From NCBI RefSeq assembly GCF_000802305.1, contig NZ_JTDK01000006.1, forward strand, positions 62,001 through 126,000: 64,000 nt of DNA, read 5' to 3'. This stretch comes from Microbacterium mangrovi (GTDB taxonomy: Bacteria > Actinomycetota > Actinomycetes > Actinomycetales > Microbacteriaceae). Every line of letters starts with the position of its first letter. Within the stretch, counting starts at the first letter, position 1. Made by a program: the position numbers and the translations under genes. This document shows positions 46,340 to 55,852 of the stretch, piece after piece. The notes under the pieces are model-generated. The model did not search any database, was not told where the DNA came from, and saw only the letters and a program-made list of their open reading frames with translations.

Positions 46340-49300
46340 TCAGGGAAGCAGGGTCTGCCCGCCGGGCACGAGCGGCGCGATCGGGAGGCGGCGCGGCGTT
46401 CCGAAGCGGTGCGCGGCGATGGAGATCGCCTGTTCGCGCAGGAACGCGAGCATCTCGATGCGCCCCGCCGAGACGACGGGCGCCGCGTGGACGGCCACCG
46501 CCGGGGATCCGTCCACGGCCCGGGCGACATCCGACGCGGAACCGCCCACCAGCCGGATGCGGCCGCCGCCCTCGGCCAGGCGCGCGGCGCGCCGGGCCCA
46601 CTCCGTCGCGCCCTCGACGGCGACCGGGGCACCGTTCTCGCGCAGCCAGGTGGTGAGGTCCGCGGGAAGCGGTGTCGCGGTGCTGACCACGAGGGGCGCG
46701 TGGACGCGGATGCCGGCCGCGGCGACGCGGACGAGCTCCACCAGGCGGGCGCCCTCGAATCGGATCGTCACCGGCACAGCCTGGTATCGGAACGCGTTCT
46801 GCTCGGTGCGCAGGCCCGTGACATCCCGGACGGTGCCGAATTCGTCCGCCCACGCGACGGCGTCGGTGGCCAGGGCCCCGCTGAGCCACGCGCGCTCCGA
46901 GGGTGACGCCCCGGAGGCCGCACGGACCGCGCTGGTCGTGAGCGCGTCGGACGGCGCGGCCGAGACCGGGGCGTCCGTCCAGTCGGTGAGGGCGTACAGG
47001 TAGTTGGGTCCGCCGGCCTTGGCGCCCGTTCCGACGGCCGCCTTCTTCCACCCGCCGAACGGCTGCCGCTGCACGATGGCACCGGTGGTCCCGCGGTTGA
47101 CGTAGAGGTTGCCGGCTTCGACGGTGTCGAGCCACGTGGCGATCTCGTCTGCGTCCAGCGCGTGCAGACCCGACGTCAGGCCGTACTCGATCGCGTTCAC
47201 GAGCGCGATCGCGTCCTCGAGGGTCTCGGCGGTCATGATGCCGAGCACCGGACCGAAGTACTCGGTGAGGTGGAACTCGGAACCGGGCGCGACGCCCTCG
47301 CGGATGCCCGGCCGCCACAGCGCCCCGTGCTCGTCCAGGCGCTCCGGCTCCAGCAGCCACGACTCCCCGGCATCCAGCGTGGTCAGGGCACGCAGCAGCT
47401 TGCCCTCGGCCGGCGCGATGAGCGGCCCGATCCGCGACGACGCGGCGTCGGGAAGACCCACCGGGTAGGCGCGCACGGCGTCCACGAGCTGGCGTCGGAA
47501 GCGGTCGGACGTCGCCACCGAGCCGACGAGCACGACGAGGGATGCCGCGGAACACTTCTGTCCGGCGTGGCCGAAGGCGGAGGAGGCGACGTCCTTGGCG
47601 GCGAGGTCCAAGTCTGCGCTGGGCGTCACGATGATCGCGTTCTTGCCGCTCGTCTCGGCGAGAAGGGGCAGCTCGGGGCGGAAGCTGCGGAACAGCTCCG
47701 CGGTCTCGTAGCCGCCGGTGAGGATCACGCGCTCCACGGCAGGGTCGCCGATCAGCTTCCGTCCGAGGTCGCGCCCGTCGAGCTGCACGTACTGCAGCAC
47801 GTCCCGGGGGACGCCGGCCTCCCAGAGCGCCTCGATCATGACCGCGCCCGAGCGCCGCGCCTGACGCGCGGGCTTGATGATCACCGGGGATCCCGCCGCG
47901 AGCGCGGCGAGCGTGGAGCCGGCCGGGATCGCGACCGGGAAGTTCCACGGCGGGGTGACGACGGTCATGCCGACGGGCTTCGGCCGGGCGCCGTCCACGC
48001 GTACGAGGTCGCGGCCGCGCTCGGCGTAGTAATGGGCGAAGTCGACCGCCTCGGACACCTCCGGGTCGCCCTGCTCGAGCACCTTTCCGCACTCCGAGGC
48101 CATCACCTCGAGCAATTGCGCGCGGCGGCTCTCGAGGATGTCGCCGGCGCGGTGGAGGATCGCGGCGCGCTCGTCGGCGGTGAGTCCACGCCACGCGGCT
48201 CCGGCGGCGACGCCGCGGCGCACGGTCTCATCGAGCACCGCCTCCTCGGAGATCACGTGGGCGGCGGCGGTCGCCGCACCGAGCGTCGATCCGGCGATCC
48301 GCGCCCGGATGCGGTCGCCCCAGGCGCGGTTCGCGGCGAGACTCGGGTCGGTGTCGGGCGTGTTGCGGAATCCGGTGCGCGCGGCGGGCTCGGCGGGCAG
48401 CTCGCGGTTCTGCGTCCGGTTCGGGGCGGGCACGGCATCCGGCATCGACGCGACGGCGGCGAGGAATCGGTCCCGCTCGCGCTCGAACAGGGCCGGGTTG
48501 TCGTCGAGGTCGAAGATCGCCGACATGAAGTTGTCCGCGGAGGCGCCCTCTTCGAGCCGGCGGATCAGATACGCGATCGCGACGTCGAACTCCTTGGGGT
48601 GGACGACCGGCGTGTACAGCAGGAGGCCGCCGACGGTGCCGCGGACGACGGTCGCCTGCGCGGAGGCCATGCCGAGGAGCATCTCGAACTCGACCCCCGC
48701 GGGCGAGGACACCCCGCGCCGGTCCGCGAGGAGCCAGGCGAGCGCGATGTCGAAGAGGTTGTGACCGGCGACCCCGATGCGCACGGCGGCCGTGTGCTCG
48801 GGGCGCAGCGCGTAGTCCAGGACCGCCTTGTAGGAGGCATCCGTCGCCTGCTTGCTGTGCCAGGTCGCGAGCGGCCAGTCATGCACTTCGGCGTCGACCG
48901 TCTCCATCGGGAGGTTGGCGCCCTTGACCACGCGCACCTTGATCGGCGCCCCGCCGCCCGCGACGCGGGCGGTGGCCCACTCCTGCAGGCGCATCATCGC
49001 CGCCAGGGCGTCCGGCAGGTAGGCCTGCAGGACGATGCCGGCCTCGAGTTGCCGGAACTCGGGCCGGTCGAGCAGCGTCGTGAAGACCGCGAGGGTCAGG
49101 TCGAGGTCCTTGTACTCCTCCATGTCCAGGTTGATGAACTTGCCCCCGTCCGCAGCGGTCGCGGCGATCCGGTAGAGCGGGAGAAGGGCGTTCACGGCGT
49201 GCTCGACGGCCTCGTCGAACGCCCACGGACTGTGCGGGGCGACCGTGGAGGACACCTTGATCGACACGTAGTCGACGTCGTCGCGGGCGAGGAGGCGACG

Positions 49301-49828
49301 GGTCCCCTCCAGGCGGCGGGCGGCTTCCTCCTCGCCGAGGATCGCCTCGCCGAGGAGGTTGACGTTCAGGCGCACGCCGGGGGTGGAGCGCAGGTGCCGG
49401 ATGGTGCGGCCCAGTCGGCGGTCGGTGGCATCCACGATGAGGTGGCGCACCATGCCGCGCAGCACGCGCCGGCTGACCGGGATGACGACGCCGGGCAGGA
49501 TGGGGGCCAGCGCGCCGCCGAGCCGGATGACGCCGCGCAGGGGCGCCGGGAGGAACCCCGGGGTGAGCGGCACCAGGTCATGGAGATTGCGGGCCGCGAC
49601 ACGGACGTCCTCCGGACGGACCACACCGTCGACGAAGCCCACGACGAAGTCCAGCCCGTTCTCGTCCCGCAGCACGCCGGCGAGCCGCCGGGCCGCCTTG
49701 TCCACGGGGATGCCCCGGCTCTCGGCCAGCCAGGTCCGCACGAGCGCGACGGCCTCGTCGGCGAGATCCGCCGGGGCGGGCGCGGCGTCGGAGAGGGGAG
49801 CGGACGGGGTGAGGTCGAGTGAGGTCAA
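46340..49828 (-). CDS. putA: Bifunctional proline dehydrogenase / delta-1-pyrroline-5-carboxylate dehydrogenase
   Basis: Oxidises proline to glutamate. From the TTG at 49828 it has 1162 residues. The N-terminal half is the FAD-binding PRODH barrel (LNVNLLGEAILGEEEAA, DYVSIKVSSTVAPHSPWAFD, VRVVKGANLPMETVDAEVHD). The second half is the aldehyde dehydrogenase with WNFPVAIPAGSTLAAL, the Glu of LLAETSGKNA and the Cys of FGHAGQKCSAASLV. No DNA-binding ribbon-helix-helix is present, so control must come from elsewhere, probably the divergent LysR. I prefer TTG because GGAG precedes it and a likely promoter lies downstream of the alternative ATG at 49903. Confidence 0.93.
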   Translation of the reverse strand: MTSLDLTPSAPLSDAAPAPADLADEAVALVRTWLAESRGIPVDKAARRLAGVLRDENGLDFVVGFVDGVVRPEDVRVAARNLHDLVPLTPGFLPAPLRGVIRLGGALAPILPGVVIPVSRRVLRGMVRHLIVDATDRRLGRTIRHLRSTPGVRLNVNLLGEAILGEEEAARRLEGTRRLLARDDVDYVSIKVSSTVAPHSPWAFDEAVEHAVNALLPLYRIAATAADGGKFINLDMEEYKDLDLTLAVFTTLLDRPEFRQLEAGIVLQAYLPDALAAMMRLQEWATARVAGGGAPIKVRVVKGANLPMETVDAEVHDWPLATWHSKQATDASYKAVLDYALRPEHTAAVRIGVAGHNLFDIALAWLLADRRGVSSPAGVEFEMLLGMASAQATVVRGTVGGLLLYTPVVHPKEFDVAIAYLIRRLEEGASADNFMSAIFDLDDNPALFERERDRFLAAVASMPDAVPAPNRTQNRELPAEPAARTGFRNTPDTDPSLAANRAWGDRIRARIAGSTLGAATAAAHVISEEAVLDETVRRGVAAGAAWRGLTADERAAILHRAGDILESRRAQLLEVMASECGKVLEQGDPEVSEAVDFAHYYAERGRDLVRVDGARPKPVGMTVVTPPWNFPVAIPAGSTLAALAAGSPVIIKPARQARRSGAVMIEALWEAGVPRDVLQYVQLDGRDLGRKLIGDPAVERVILTGGYETAELFRSFRPELPLLAETSGKNAIIVTPSADLDLAAKDVASSAFGHAGQKCSAASLVVLVGSVATSDRFRRQLVDAVRAYPVGLPDAASSRIGPLIAPAEGKLLRALTTLDAGESWLLEPERLDEHGALWRPGIREGVAPGSEFHLTEYFGPVLGIMTAETLEDAIALVNAIEYGLTSGLHALDADEIATWLDTVEAGNLYVNRGTTGAIVQRQPFGGWKKAAVGTGAKAGGPNYLYALTDWTDAPVSAAPSDALTTSAVRAASGASPSERAWLSGALATDAVAWADEFGTVRDVTGLRTEQNAFRYQAVPVTIRFEGARLVELVRVAAAGIRVHAPLVVSTATPLPADLTTWLRENGAPVAVEGATEWARRAARLAEGGGRIRLVGGSASDVARAVDGSPAVAVHAAPVVSAGRIEMLAFLREQAISIAAHRFGTPRRLPIAPLVPGGQTLLP

Positions 49829-49892
49829 CGGGACTCCATTGTCGAAGGCGGGACGTCTCGATTGTCCGCGCGTCCACCTACTATGAAAAGCG

Positions 49893-49908
49893 ATTGTTTG
49901 CATCCAAT
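49893..49908. promoter_or_regulatory. Candidate LysR-type binding site between putA and the LysR gene
   Basis: ATTG-TTTGCATC-CAAT is a 16-bp inverted repeat containing the T-N11-A pattern typical of LysR boxes. It overlaps a minus-strand TTGGAT/CATAGT pair that may be the putA promoter and lies 18 bases before the lysR ATG. Confidence 0.5.
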
Positions 49909-49925
49909 ACAGTTCGGATATCTCG

Positions 49926-50834
49926 ATGAATGATCACCCTCGACCGTTCGAGCTCCGCCGCCTGCGGCTGCTCCATGAGCTGGCGCAGCGCGGAACGATC
50001 GCCGACGTCGCCGCGGCGACCTCCTACAGCCCGTCGACGGTGTCGCAGCAGCTGGAGATTCTCGCCCGCGAGGCCGGCACTGCCCTCCTCGAGCCGGACG
50101 GGCGCCGGGTGCGGCTGACCGCGGCCGGGCGCTCGCTCGCGCAGCACGCCGCCCGGATGCTGGAACTGGACGAGGCTGCGCACGCGGAACTCGCGGCATC
50201 CCGCGGGGCGCCGACGGTCGTGCGGATCGCGGTGATGCCGACCGCCGCGCAGGCGCTGGTGCCGCGGGCACTGCGGCTCCTCGCCGAGCGCGAGCCGGAA
50301 CTGCGCCTGGAGTCCGTCGAGATGTCGCCGGAGGAGGGGCTGCGCGAGTTGGCGATGCGCCAGTTCGACCTCGTCGTGGCCGAGCAGTATCCCGGGCACA
50401 TCCGCGAGATCCGGGCCGGGTTCGACCGGACGCTCCTCGGAGCGGACCCCGTGCGACTCGTGCTCGCGCCGGACGATCCGGCCGCCGGTCTCGCGGACCT
50501 GGCCGGCCGCGCGTGGATCCTCGAACCGCCGGGCACGGCGGTGCGGGAGTGGGCGGTGCAGCAGTGCCGCGCCGCGGGGTTCGAACCCGACGTGCGCTTC
50601 GAGGCCACCGACCTCACCACCCACGTGCGGATGGCGGCCGCCGGCCTCGCCGTCGCGATCCTTCCGGACATGCTGTGGACCGGGGACCGCGGCACGGTCC
50701 GGCTGGTGGAGCTTCCCGGTGCTCCCGTGCGCCAGATCTTCGCCGCGATCCGCGCGTCGTCCCGGGACAGCCGGGCGATCACGGCGGTCGCCGATACCCT
50801 CCGCGAGGCCCTCGCCGCGCACCGTCCGCGGTGA
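49926..50834 (+). CDS. LysR family transcriptional regulator
   Basis: A 302-residue regulator. The N-terminal helix-turn-helix reads LRRLRLLHELAQRGTIADVA and SPSTVSQQLEILAREAG. The effector domain begins near VVRIAVMPTAAQALVPRALR and ends with the usual VAILPDMLW and VRLVELP. It is divergent from putA, the classic LysR arrangement, so proline or a product is the likely effector. I cannot place it in a named subfamily. No ribosome binding site is visible and the transcript may be almost leaderless. Confidence 0.92.
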   Translation: MNDHPRPFELRRLRLLHELAQRGTIADVAAATSYSPSTVSQQLEILAREAGTALLEPDGRRVRLTAAGRSLAQHAARMLELDEAAHAELAASRGAPTVVRIAVMPTAAQALVPRALRLLAEREPELRLESVEMSPEEGLRELAMRQFDLVVAEQYPGHIREIRAGFDRTLLGADPVRLVLAPDDPAAGLADLAGRAWILEPPGTAVREWAVQQCRAAGFEPDVRFEATDLTTHVRMAAAGLAVAILPDMLWTGDRGTVRLVELPGAPVRQIFAAIRASSRDSRAITAVADTLREALAAHRPR

Positions 50835-50891
50835 CCCGCGGCGCCCGATTCCCACGTTCCGTCCAGAGATGTCCTCGGTAGGCTGGATGTC

Positions 50892-51542
50892 ATGCGCCGT
50901 GGGACCTTCAGAGACGAAACCGTCGACTACGCCGCTGTCGGGGCCACACAGGCCGCGGATCTGATGCAGTATCCGCCCGAGAAGAGCACCCCGTACAGCG
51001 AGTCGTGGCGGATCGGCAGCGGCGAGGCGCGATTCCAGGCGGCCGGCGAAGCCCTGCTCGAATGGGGCGCGCAGCGGGGGAGCGGGCTCACGGTCAGCGA
51101 CATCCGTCCGGCCGCCGGCCCGGTGTACTCGGGGGTCAGCTTCGACCACGAGGGGCACCCGGTCGCCCCCAGCAAGTCCGAGGCCGAGCAGCGCTTCGAC
51201 GCCGACGGCACCCCGTGGGTGAGCCCGGGCGCCACCCTGAATCTGCACGGCCGCGTCAAGGGCCTGAAGGCCGACGGCGAACTGCGCGTGATCTTCGTCG
51301 CCGAAGACTCGCACCGCGTCGGGTTCGCCCTGGGCACGGTGCGCCGATCCGTCGTGTCCGGCGAAGAGTCGTTCATGGTCGAGTGGTACGAGAACGACGA
51401 GGTCTGGTTCACGGTGCGCGCCTTCGACCGGCCCGCGTCGTTCTTCTACAAGCTGTTCCCCTTCCTGGTGAAGCGGCGCCGCAAGGCGCTGTCGCAACGG
51501 TACCTGCGCGCGATCTCGCCGCTGTACGCCACCCCCGCCTGA
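50892..51542 (+). CDS. DUF1990 family protein
   Basis: A 216-residue soluble protein with the DUF1990 pattern: FRDETVDYAAVGATQAADLM, GEARFQAAGEALLEWGAQRG, GFALGTVRRSVVSGEESFMV and EVWFTVRAFDRPASFFYKLF. The family is common in actinobacteria and plants and its role is not known. TGATG couples it to hemW. A TAGGCT just upstream may be a -10. Confidence 0.85.
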   Translation: MRRGTFRDETVDYAAVGATQAADLMQYPPEKSTPYSESWRIGSGEARFQAAGEALLEWGAQRGSGLTVSDIRPAAGPVYSGVSFDHEGHPVAPSKSEAEQRFDADGTPWVSPGATLNLHGRVKGLKADGELRVIFVAEDSHRVGFALGTVRRSVVSGEESFMVEWYENDEVWFTVRAFDRPASFFYKLFPFLVKRRRKALSQRYLRAISPLYATPA

Positions 51543-52759
51543 TGGGCTCCGCACTCCCGGAGGGTGAGCCCGCCCCGGACGACGGCGCCCTGCCCGACGA
51601 CGTGCGGGTCGATCCCGGCACCGACTTCGGGGTCTACCTGCACGTTCCGTTCTGCCGCGTGCGCTGCGGGTACTGCGACTTCAACACCTACACGGCATCC
51701 GAACTGCGCGGAGCGCGACAGGACCAGTACGCCGACACCCTCCTCGGAGAGATCGCCCTGGCTCGCGACGTGCTCGCCGCCCGGGGCGCGCTGCGGCCCG
51801 CCGCGACCGTGTTCTTCGGCGGCGGGACGCCGACGCTGCTGCCCCCCGGAGACCTCGCCCGCATGCTCGCCGGCGTCCGCGACGCGTTCGGGCTCGCACC
51901 CGGTGCCGAGGTCACGGTCGAGGCGAACCCGGACACGGTGTCCGAGGCCGTGGCGTTCGCACTTCGGGATGCCGGGGTCACGCGACTCTCCGTCGGCATG
52001 CAGTCGGCGGTTCCCCACGTGCTGCACGCCCTCGACCGAACGCACGAGCCGGCGAATGTGGCCACGGCGGTCGCCGCGGCCCGCGCGGCCGGGCTGGACG
52101 TCAGCGTCGATCTCATCTACGGCGCGCCGGGGGAGTCCCTCGAGGACTGGCGCACCTCGCTGGAGACCGCGATCGCCCTGAAGCCCGACCACATCTCGGC
52201 GTACGCCCTGATCATCGAGGACGGCACCAAGCTCGCCCGCCAGATCCGGCGGGGCGAGGTCCCCGCGCCCGACGACGACCGGCAGGCCGACATGTACGAG
52301 CTCGCCGACGGACTCCTCGGCGCGGCCGGCTTCGAATGGTACGAGGTGTCGAACTGGGCGACGGATGCCGCACACCGCTCCCGCCACAACCTGGCGTACT
52401 GGCGGGGGACGGACTGGTGGGGCTTCGGACCCGGCGCGCACAGCCACGTCGGCGGCGTGCGCTGGTGGAACGTGAAGCATCCGGCCGCGTATGCCCAGCG
52501 CCTCGCCGGGGGCCTGTCGCCCGCCGCAGGACGCGAACGGCCCGACGCCGCGGCCCGCGAACTGGAGCAGGTGCTCCTCGGCTCCCGGATCCGCGAGGGA
52601 ATCGAGATCGCCGATCTGCACCTGCCGGGCCGCCACGCGGTGGCATCCCTCATCGCCGACGGCCTGGTGGAGCCGGCCGCCGCTCTGCACGGCCGCATCG
52701 TGCTCACCCTGCGCGGGCGCCTGCTCGCCGATGCCGTCGTCCGGGCGCTGACCGACTGA
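51542..52759 (+). CDS. hemW: Radical-SAM protein HemW (heme chaperone, formerly oxygen-independent coproporphyrinogen oxidase-like)
   Basis: A 405-residue protein. The cluster-binding motif VPFCRVRCGYCDF supplies three cysteines, with a fourth cysteine absent as expected for HemW. FFGGGTPTLLPP, VTVEANPDTV, LSVGMQSAVPHVLHAL and SVDLIYGAPGESLEDW are the radical-SAM elements, and HNLAYWRGTDWWGFGPGAHS is typical of HemW. HemW delivers heme to respiratory enzymes rather than decarboxylating coproporphyrinogen. It precedes hrcA in many actinobacteria. Confidence 0.93.
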   Translation: MGSALPEGEPAPDDGALPDDVRVDPGTDFGVYLHVPFCRVRCGYCDFNTYTASELRGARQDQYADTLLGEIALARDVLAARGALRPAATVFFGGGTPTLLPPGDLARMLAGVRDAFGLAPGAEVTVEANPDTVSEAVAFALRDAGVTRLSVGMQSAVPHVLHALDRTHEPANVATAVAAARAAGLDVSVDLIYGAPGESLEDWRTSLETAIALKPDHISAYALIIEDGTKLARQIRRGEVPAPDDDRQADMYELADGLLGAAGFEWYEVSNWATDAAHRSRHNLAYWRGTDWWGFGPGAHSHVGGVRWWNVKHPAAYAQRLAGGLSPAAGRERPDAAARELEQVLLGSRIREGIEIADLHLPGRHAVASLIADGLVEPAAALHGRIVLTLRGRLLADAVVRALTD

Positions 52760-52832
52760 GTCGGGCCGGAGCGCGTTCGCGTCGACGGACGCGTGTCGCG
52801 CGCGGGCGCCGATCGAGGTGGCTCGGCTAGAA

Positions 52833-52859
52833 TTGGCACTCACGACAGTCGAGTGCCAA
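52833..52859 (+). promoter_or_regulatory. CIRCE element, HrcA operator
   Basis: TTGGCACTC-N9-GAGTGCCAA is the classic CIRCE inverted repeat (consensus TTAGCACTC-N9-GAGTGCTAA) with one symmetric change in each arm. A TAGAAT -10 hexamer (52828-52833) directly abuts it, so HrcA bound here would cover the transcription start. It controls hrcA and probably dnaJ behind it. Confidence 0.93.
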
Positions 52860-52871
52860 GGAAGGGGTGTC

Positions 52872-53909
52872 ATGGTCTCCGAACGCGGACTGCAGGTGCT
52901 GCAGGCGATCGTGCAGGACTATGTCGAGACCCGCGAGCCGGTCGGCAGCAAGACGATCGTCGATCGGCACGCCTTCGGCGTGTCCGCAGCGACGATCCGC
53001 AACGACATGGCCCAGCTCGAAGACGAGGAGCTCATCGCCGCGCCGCACACCTCGTCAGGGCGCGTGCCGACCGACAAGGGCTACCGCGTCTTCGTCGACC
53101 ACCTGTCGCAGCTGCGGCCGCTCAGCTCGGCGCAGCGCACGGCGATCTCGACCTTCCTCGAGGGCGCCACCGATCTCGACGATGTGCTGGCGCGCACCGT
53201 GCGCGCACTGACGACCCTCACCGGGCAGGTCGCGATCGTGCAGTACCCGTCGTTCGCGCAGGCGAACGTGTCGCACGTCGAGCTCGTCGCGCTCGAAGCC
53301 GGGCGGATGCTCGTGATCCTCGTCACCGACACCGGCCGCGTGTCGCAGCGCATCACCCAGCTGCGCGCCGGGTTCACGCCCGACGAGCTCGGACGACTGC
53401 GGGACCGCATCGCGGGCCTCGTCACCGGGCGCAGCGTGCGGCAGGGAGCGCAGGCGGTCGCGGCCGAGTCGATCGCGCTCGACTTCGAGACCAGCCGCGC
53501 GGACGCCCTCGCCGCCCCCGTGCTGCGGGTCGTCGCCGAGGAGCTCGAGGAGTTCCGGCAGGACCGGCTGGTCATGGCCGGCACCGCCAATCTGGCTCGC
53601 CGCGAGCAGGACTTCCGCAGCAGCATCTACCCGCTGCTGGAGGCCATCGAAGAGCAGGTCACCCTGCTGCGGCTGATGAGCGAGATGGTTGCGGACGACG
53701 ACGGGCTGTCGGTGTCCATCGGACGCGAGAACGAGCAGTTCGGCCTCGCCGAGGCATCCGTCCTCACCGGCGACTACGACCCGTCCACCCACGCCCGCGT
53801 CGGCGTGCTCGGCCCGACCCGGATGGACTACGCGACCAACCTCGCGGCGGTGCGCACCGTCGCCCATTACGTGAGCCGACTGCTCGAAGACGACGAGCGG
53901 TCGCGCTGA
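52872..53909 (+). CDS. hrcA: Heat-inducible transcription repressor HrcA
   Basis: A 345-residue repressor. The winged helix is at the N-terminus: RGLQVLQAIVQDYVETREPV, GSKTIVDRHAFGVSAATIRN and DMAQLEDEELI, followed by HTSSGRVPTDKGYRVFVDHL. The C-terminal half is the GroEL-titrated inducer domain (NVSHVELVALEAGRML). It represses through the CIRCE element directly upstream, making it self-regulating. dnaJ lies 44 bases further on, so this is the standard actinobacterial hrcA-dnaJ operon. Confidence 0.96.
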   Translation: MVSERGLQVLQAIVQDYVETREPVGSKTIVDRHAFGVSAATIRNDMAQLEDEELIAAPHTSSGRVPTDKGYRVFVDHLSQLRPLSSAQRTAISTFLEGATDLDDVLARTVRALTTLTGQVAIVQYPSFAQANVSHVELVALEAGRMLVILVTDTGRVSQRITQLRAGFTPDELGRLRDRIAGLVTGRSVRQGAQAVAAESIALDFETSRADALAAPVLRVVAEELEEFRQDRLVMAGTANLARREQDFRSSIYPLLEAIEEQVTLLRLMSEMVADDDGLSVSIGRENEQFGLAEASVLTGDYDPSTHARVGVLGPTRMDYATNLAAVRTVAHYVSRLLEDDERSR

Positions 53910-53953
53910 ACACCCGTTGACAGACCCGCGCACAGTGCGGCAGGAAGGCGATT

Positions 53954-55069
53954 GTGGCTGATCAGGACCACTACCAGGTACTCGGCGTCTCGCGTGAGGC
54001 GTCTCCCGAAGAGATCAAGAAGGCGTATCGGCGCCTGGCCCGCGAGCTGCATCCCGACGTGAACCCGGGAGAGGATGCCGCCGAGCGCTTCAAGCAGGTG
54101 ACCCACGCCTACGACGTGCTCAGCGACCCGGAGCAGCGCCAGCGCTACGACATGGGCGGAGACAACCCGTTCGGCGGCGGAGCCGCAGGCTTCGGCGGTT
54201 TCGGCGACATCTTCGAGACGTTCTTCGGCGGGGCCGGCACCCGCACCGCACGGCCGCGTTCGCGACGCGAGCGCGGCCAGGACGCCCTCGTCCGGGTCAC
54301 CTTGCAGCTGGCCGACGTGGTCTTCGGCGTGCATCGCGACCTCGAGGTCGACACCGCGGTGCTGTGCTCGACCTGCGAGGGCTCGTGCTGCCAGCCCGGC
54401 ACCTCACCGGTCACGTGCGACATCTGCCAGGGCACCGGGCACGTGCAGCGCACCGTGCGCAGCCTCCTCGGAAACGTCGTCACGTCGGCTCCGTGCGGCA
54501 CCTGCCAGGGCTACGGCACGACCATCCCGTACCCGTGCGCCGAATGCCACGGGCAGGGCCGGGTGCGGTCCCGTCGCACCGTCGGCGTCGACATCCCCGC
54601 GGGCGTGGAGACCGGGCTGCGTCTGCAGATGCCCGGCTCCGGCGAGGTGGGGCCGGCCGGCGGCCCCAACGGAGACCTGTACATCGAGGTGTCCGTCGCG
54701 ACGCACGAGATCTTCAGCCGCGACGGAGACGACCTCCTCGCGACGCTCGAGGTGTCGATGCCCGACGCGATCCTCGGCACCTCCGCGCACATCGACGGCC
54801 TCGACGGCAAGGTCGACCTCGAGGTGCGACCCGGCGTGCAGTCCGGCGACGTGCTCACCATCAAGGGCCGCGGCATCACCCCGCTGCGCGGGTCCACGCG
54901 CGGCGACCTGCGGGTGGGCGTCCACGTGGTGACGCCCACGAAGCTCGACCACAAGTCCCGGCAGCTCATCGAGGACTTCGCCAAGCGCAACAAGGGCCCG
55001 GGGCCGCAGCTCGCGCAGTTCCGCCAGGGGCTGTTCGCGAAGCTGCGCGACCGCTTCCGCGGCGAGTGA
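53954..55069 (+). CDS. dnaJ: Chaperone DnaJ
   Basis: A 371-residue Hsp40. The J domain holds [17 protein letters not shown] with the HPD tripeptide, then a Gly/Phe stretch ([19 protein letters not shown]). The zinc region has four repeats: [24 protein letters not shown] and CAECHGQG. The first deviates from CxxCxGxG at its end. The C-terminal substrate domain follows. The GTG start is preceded by AGGAAGG. dnaK-grpE is not nearby, so this is the DnaJ2-type copy of hrcA operons. Confidence 0.96.
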   Translation: MADQDHYQVLGVSREASPEEIKKAYRRLARELHPDVNPGEDAAERFKQVTHAYDVLSDPEQRQRYDMGGDNPFGGGAAGFGGFGDIFETFFGGAGTRTARPRSRRERGQDALVRVTLQLADVVFGVHRDLEVDTAVLCSTCEGSCCQPGTSPVTCDICQGTGHVQRTVRSLLGNVVTSAPCGTCQGYGTTIPYPCAECHGQGRVRSRRTVGVDIPAGVETGLRLQMPGSGEVGPAGGPNGDLYIEVSVATHEIFSRDGDDLLATLEVSMPDAILGTSAHIDGLDGKVDLEVRPGVQSGDVLTIKGRGITPLRGSTRGDLRVGVHVVTPTKLDHKSRQLIEDFAKRNKGPGPQLAQFRQGLFAKLRDRFRGE

Positions 55070-55073
55070 GCCG

Positions 55074-55811
55074 ATGGCGCTCCACTTCCAGCTCGACGAG
55101 CTCGACGACTCCGCCGTGGGGGCGACGGTCACCCTGACCGGAGCCGAGGCGCACCACGCCGCCGCCGTGCGCCGAGTGCGCGTCGGCGAGCCCGTCACGG
55201 TGGGCAACGGCCGCGGCCTGTGGCTGGAGGGCGAGTGCACCTCCGTGGCTCCGAAGCTGGTCGAGCTGGTCGTGCGCACGCGCACCGTCGAGCCCGCGCC
55301 GGCACCGCGGATCGTGCTCGCCCAGGCCCTCGCCAAGGGCGATCGCGACGAGCTGGCGATCCAGGCGGCGACGGAGCTGGGCGTCGACGAGGTCGTGCCG
55401 TGGCAGGCCGCGCGCAGCGTGTCGCGCTGGGACGCCGCCAAGGCGGTCAAGGGCATCGCCCGCTGGCAGACGATCGTCCGGGAAGCCGGAAAGCAGGCCC
55501 ACCGCGCGTGGATGCCGGTTGTCACCGGGGTCGTCACGACGGCTGCACTCGCGGAGAGGGCCGCGGGGTGCCGGATGCTGGTGCTCGAGCCGGCCGGCGA
55601 CCAGCGCCTCACCGGCATCCGGTTCGACCCCGCCGACGCGCGCGACATCGTGCTGGTGGTCGGACCCGAGGGCGGCATCGCCCCGGAGGAGCTGCAGACG
55701 CTGCGGGATGCCGGGGCATCCGTCGTCGCGCTCGGCGACACGGTCCTGCGCACCTCCACCGCCGGTCCCGCCGCGCTCGCGATCCTCGACGCGGCGCTCG
55801 GCCGCTGGTGA
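55074..55811 (+). CDS. rsmE: 16S rRNA (uracil-1498-N3)-methyltransferase
   Basis: A 245-residue SPOUT methyltransferase. An N-terminal PUA-like part (GAEAHHAAAVRRVRVGEPV) is followed by the knot: LAQALAKGDRDELAIQAATE, LGVDEVVPWQAARSV and VVGPEGGIAPEELQTLRDAG with ALGDTVLRTSTAG, the SAM-binding elements. It starts four bases after the dnaJ stop, which is its usual position. Its product methylates the decoding region of 16S rRNA. Confidence 0.95.
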   Translation: MALHFQLDELDDSAVGATVTLTGAEAHHAAAVRRVRVGEPVTVGNGRGLWLEGECTSVAPKLVELVVRTRTVEPAPAPRIVLAQALAKGDRDELAIQAATELGVDEVVPWQAARSVSRWDAAKAVKGIARWQTIVREAGKQAHRAWMPVVTGVVTTAALAERAAGCRMLVLEPAGDQRLTGIRFDPADARDIVLVVGPEGGIAPEELQTLRDAGASVVALGDTVLRTSTAGPAALAILDAALGRW

Positions 55812-55852
55812 GTCCCCGTCCGGTCTCCCGCGCCCACGGATAAGCTGAGAGC

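Noticed and set aside
49829..49903. N-terminal extension of PutA from ATG 49903
   Set aside because: The extra 25 residues overlap a probable LysR site and promoter and do not resemble PutA; the TTG has a good ribosome binding site.
53910..53953. Second CIRCE before dnaJ
   Set aside because: No GAGTGC/GCACTC inverted repeat in the 44-base gap; dnaJ depends on the hrcA promoter.
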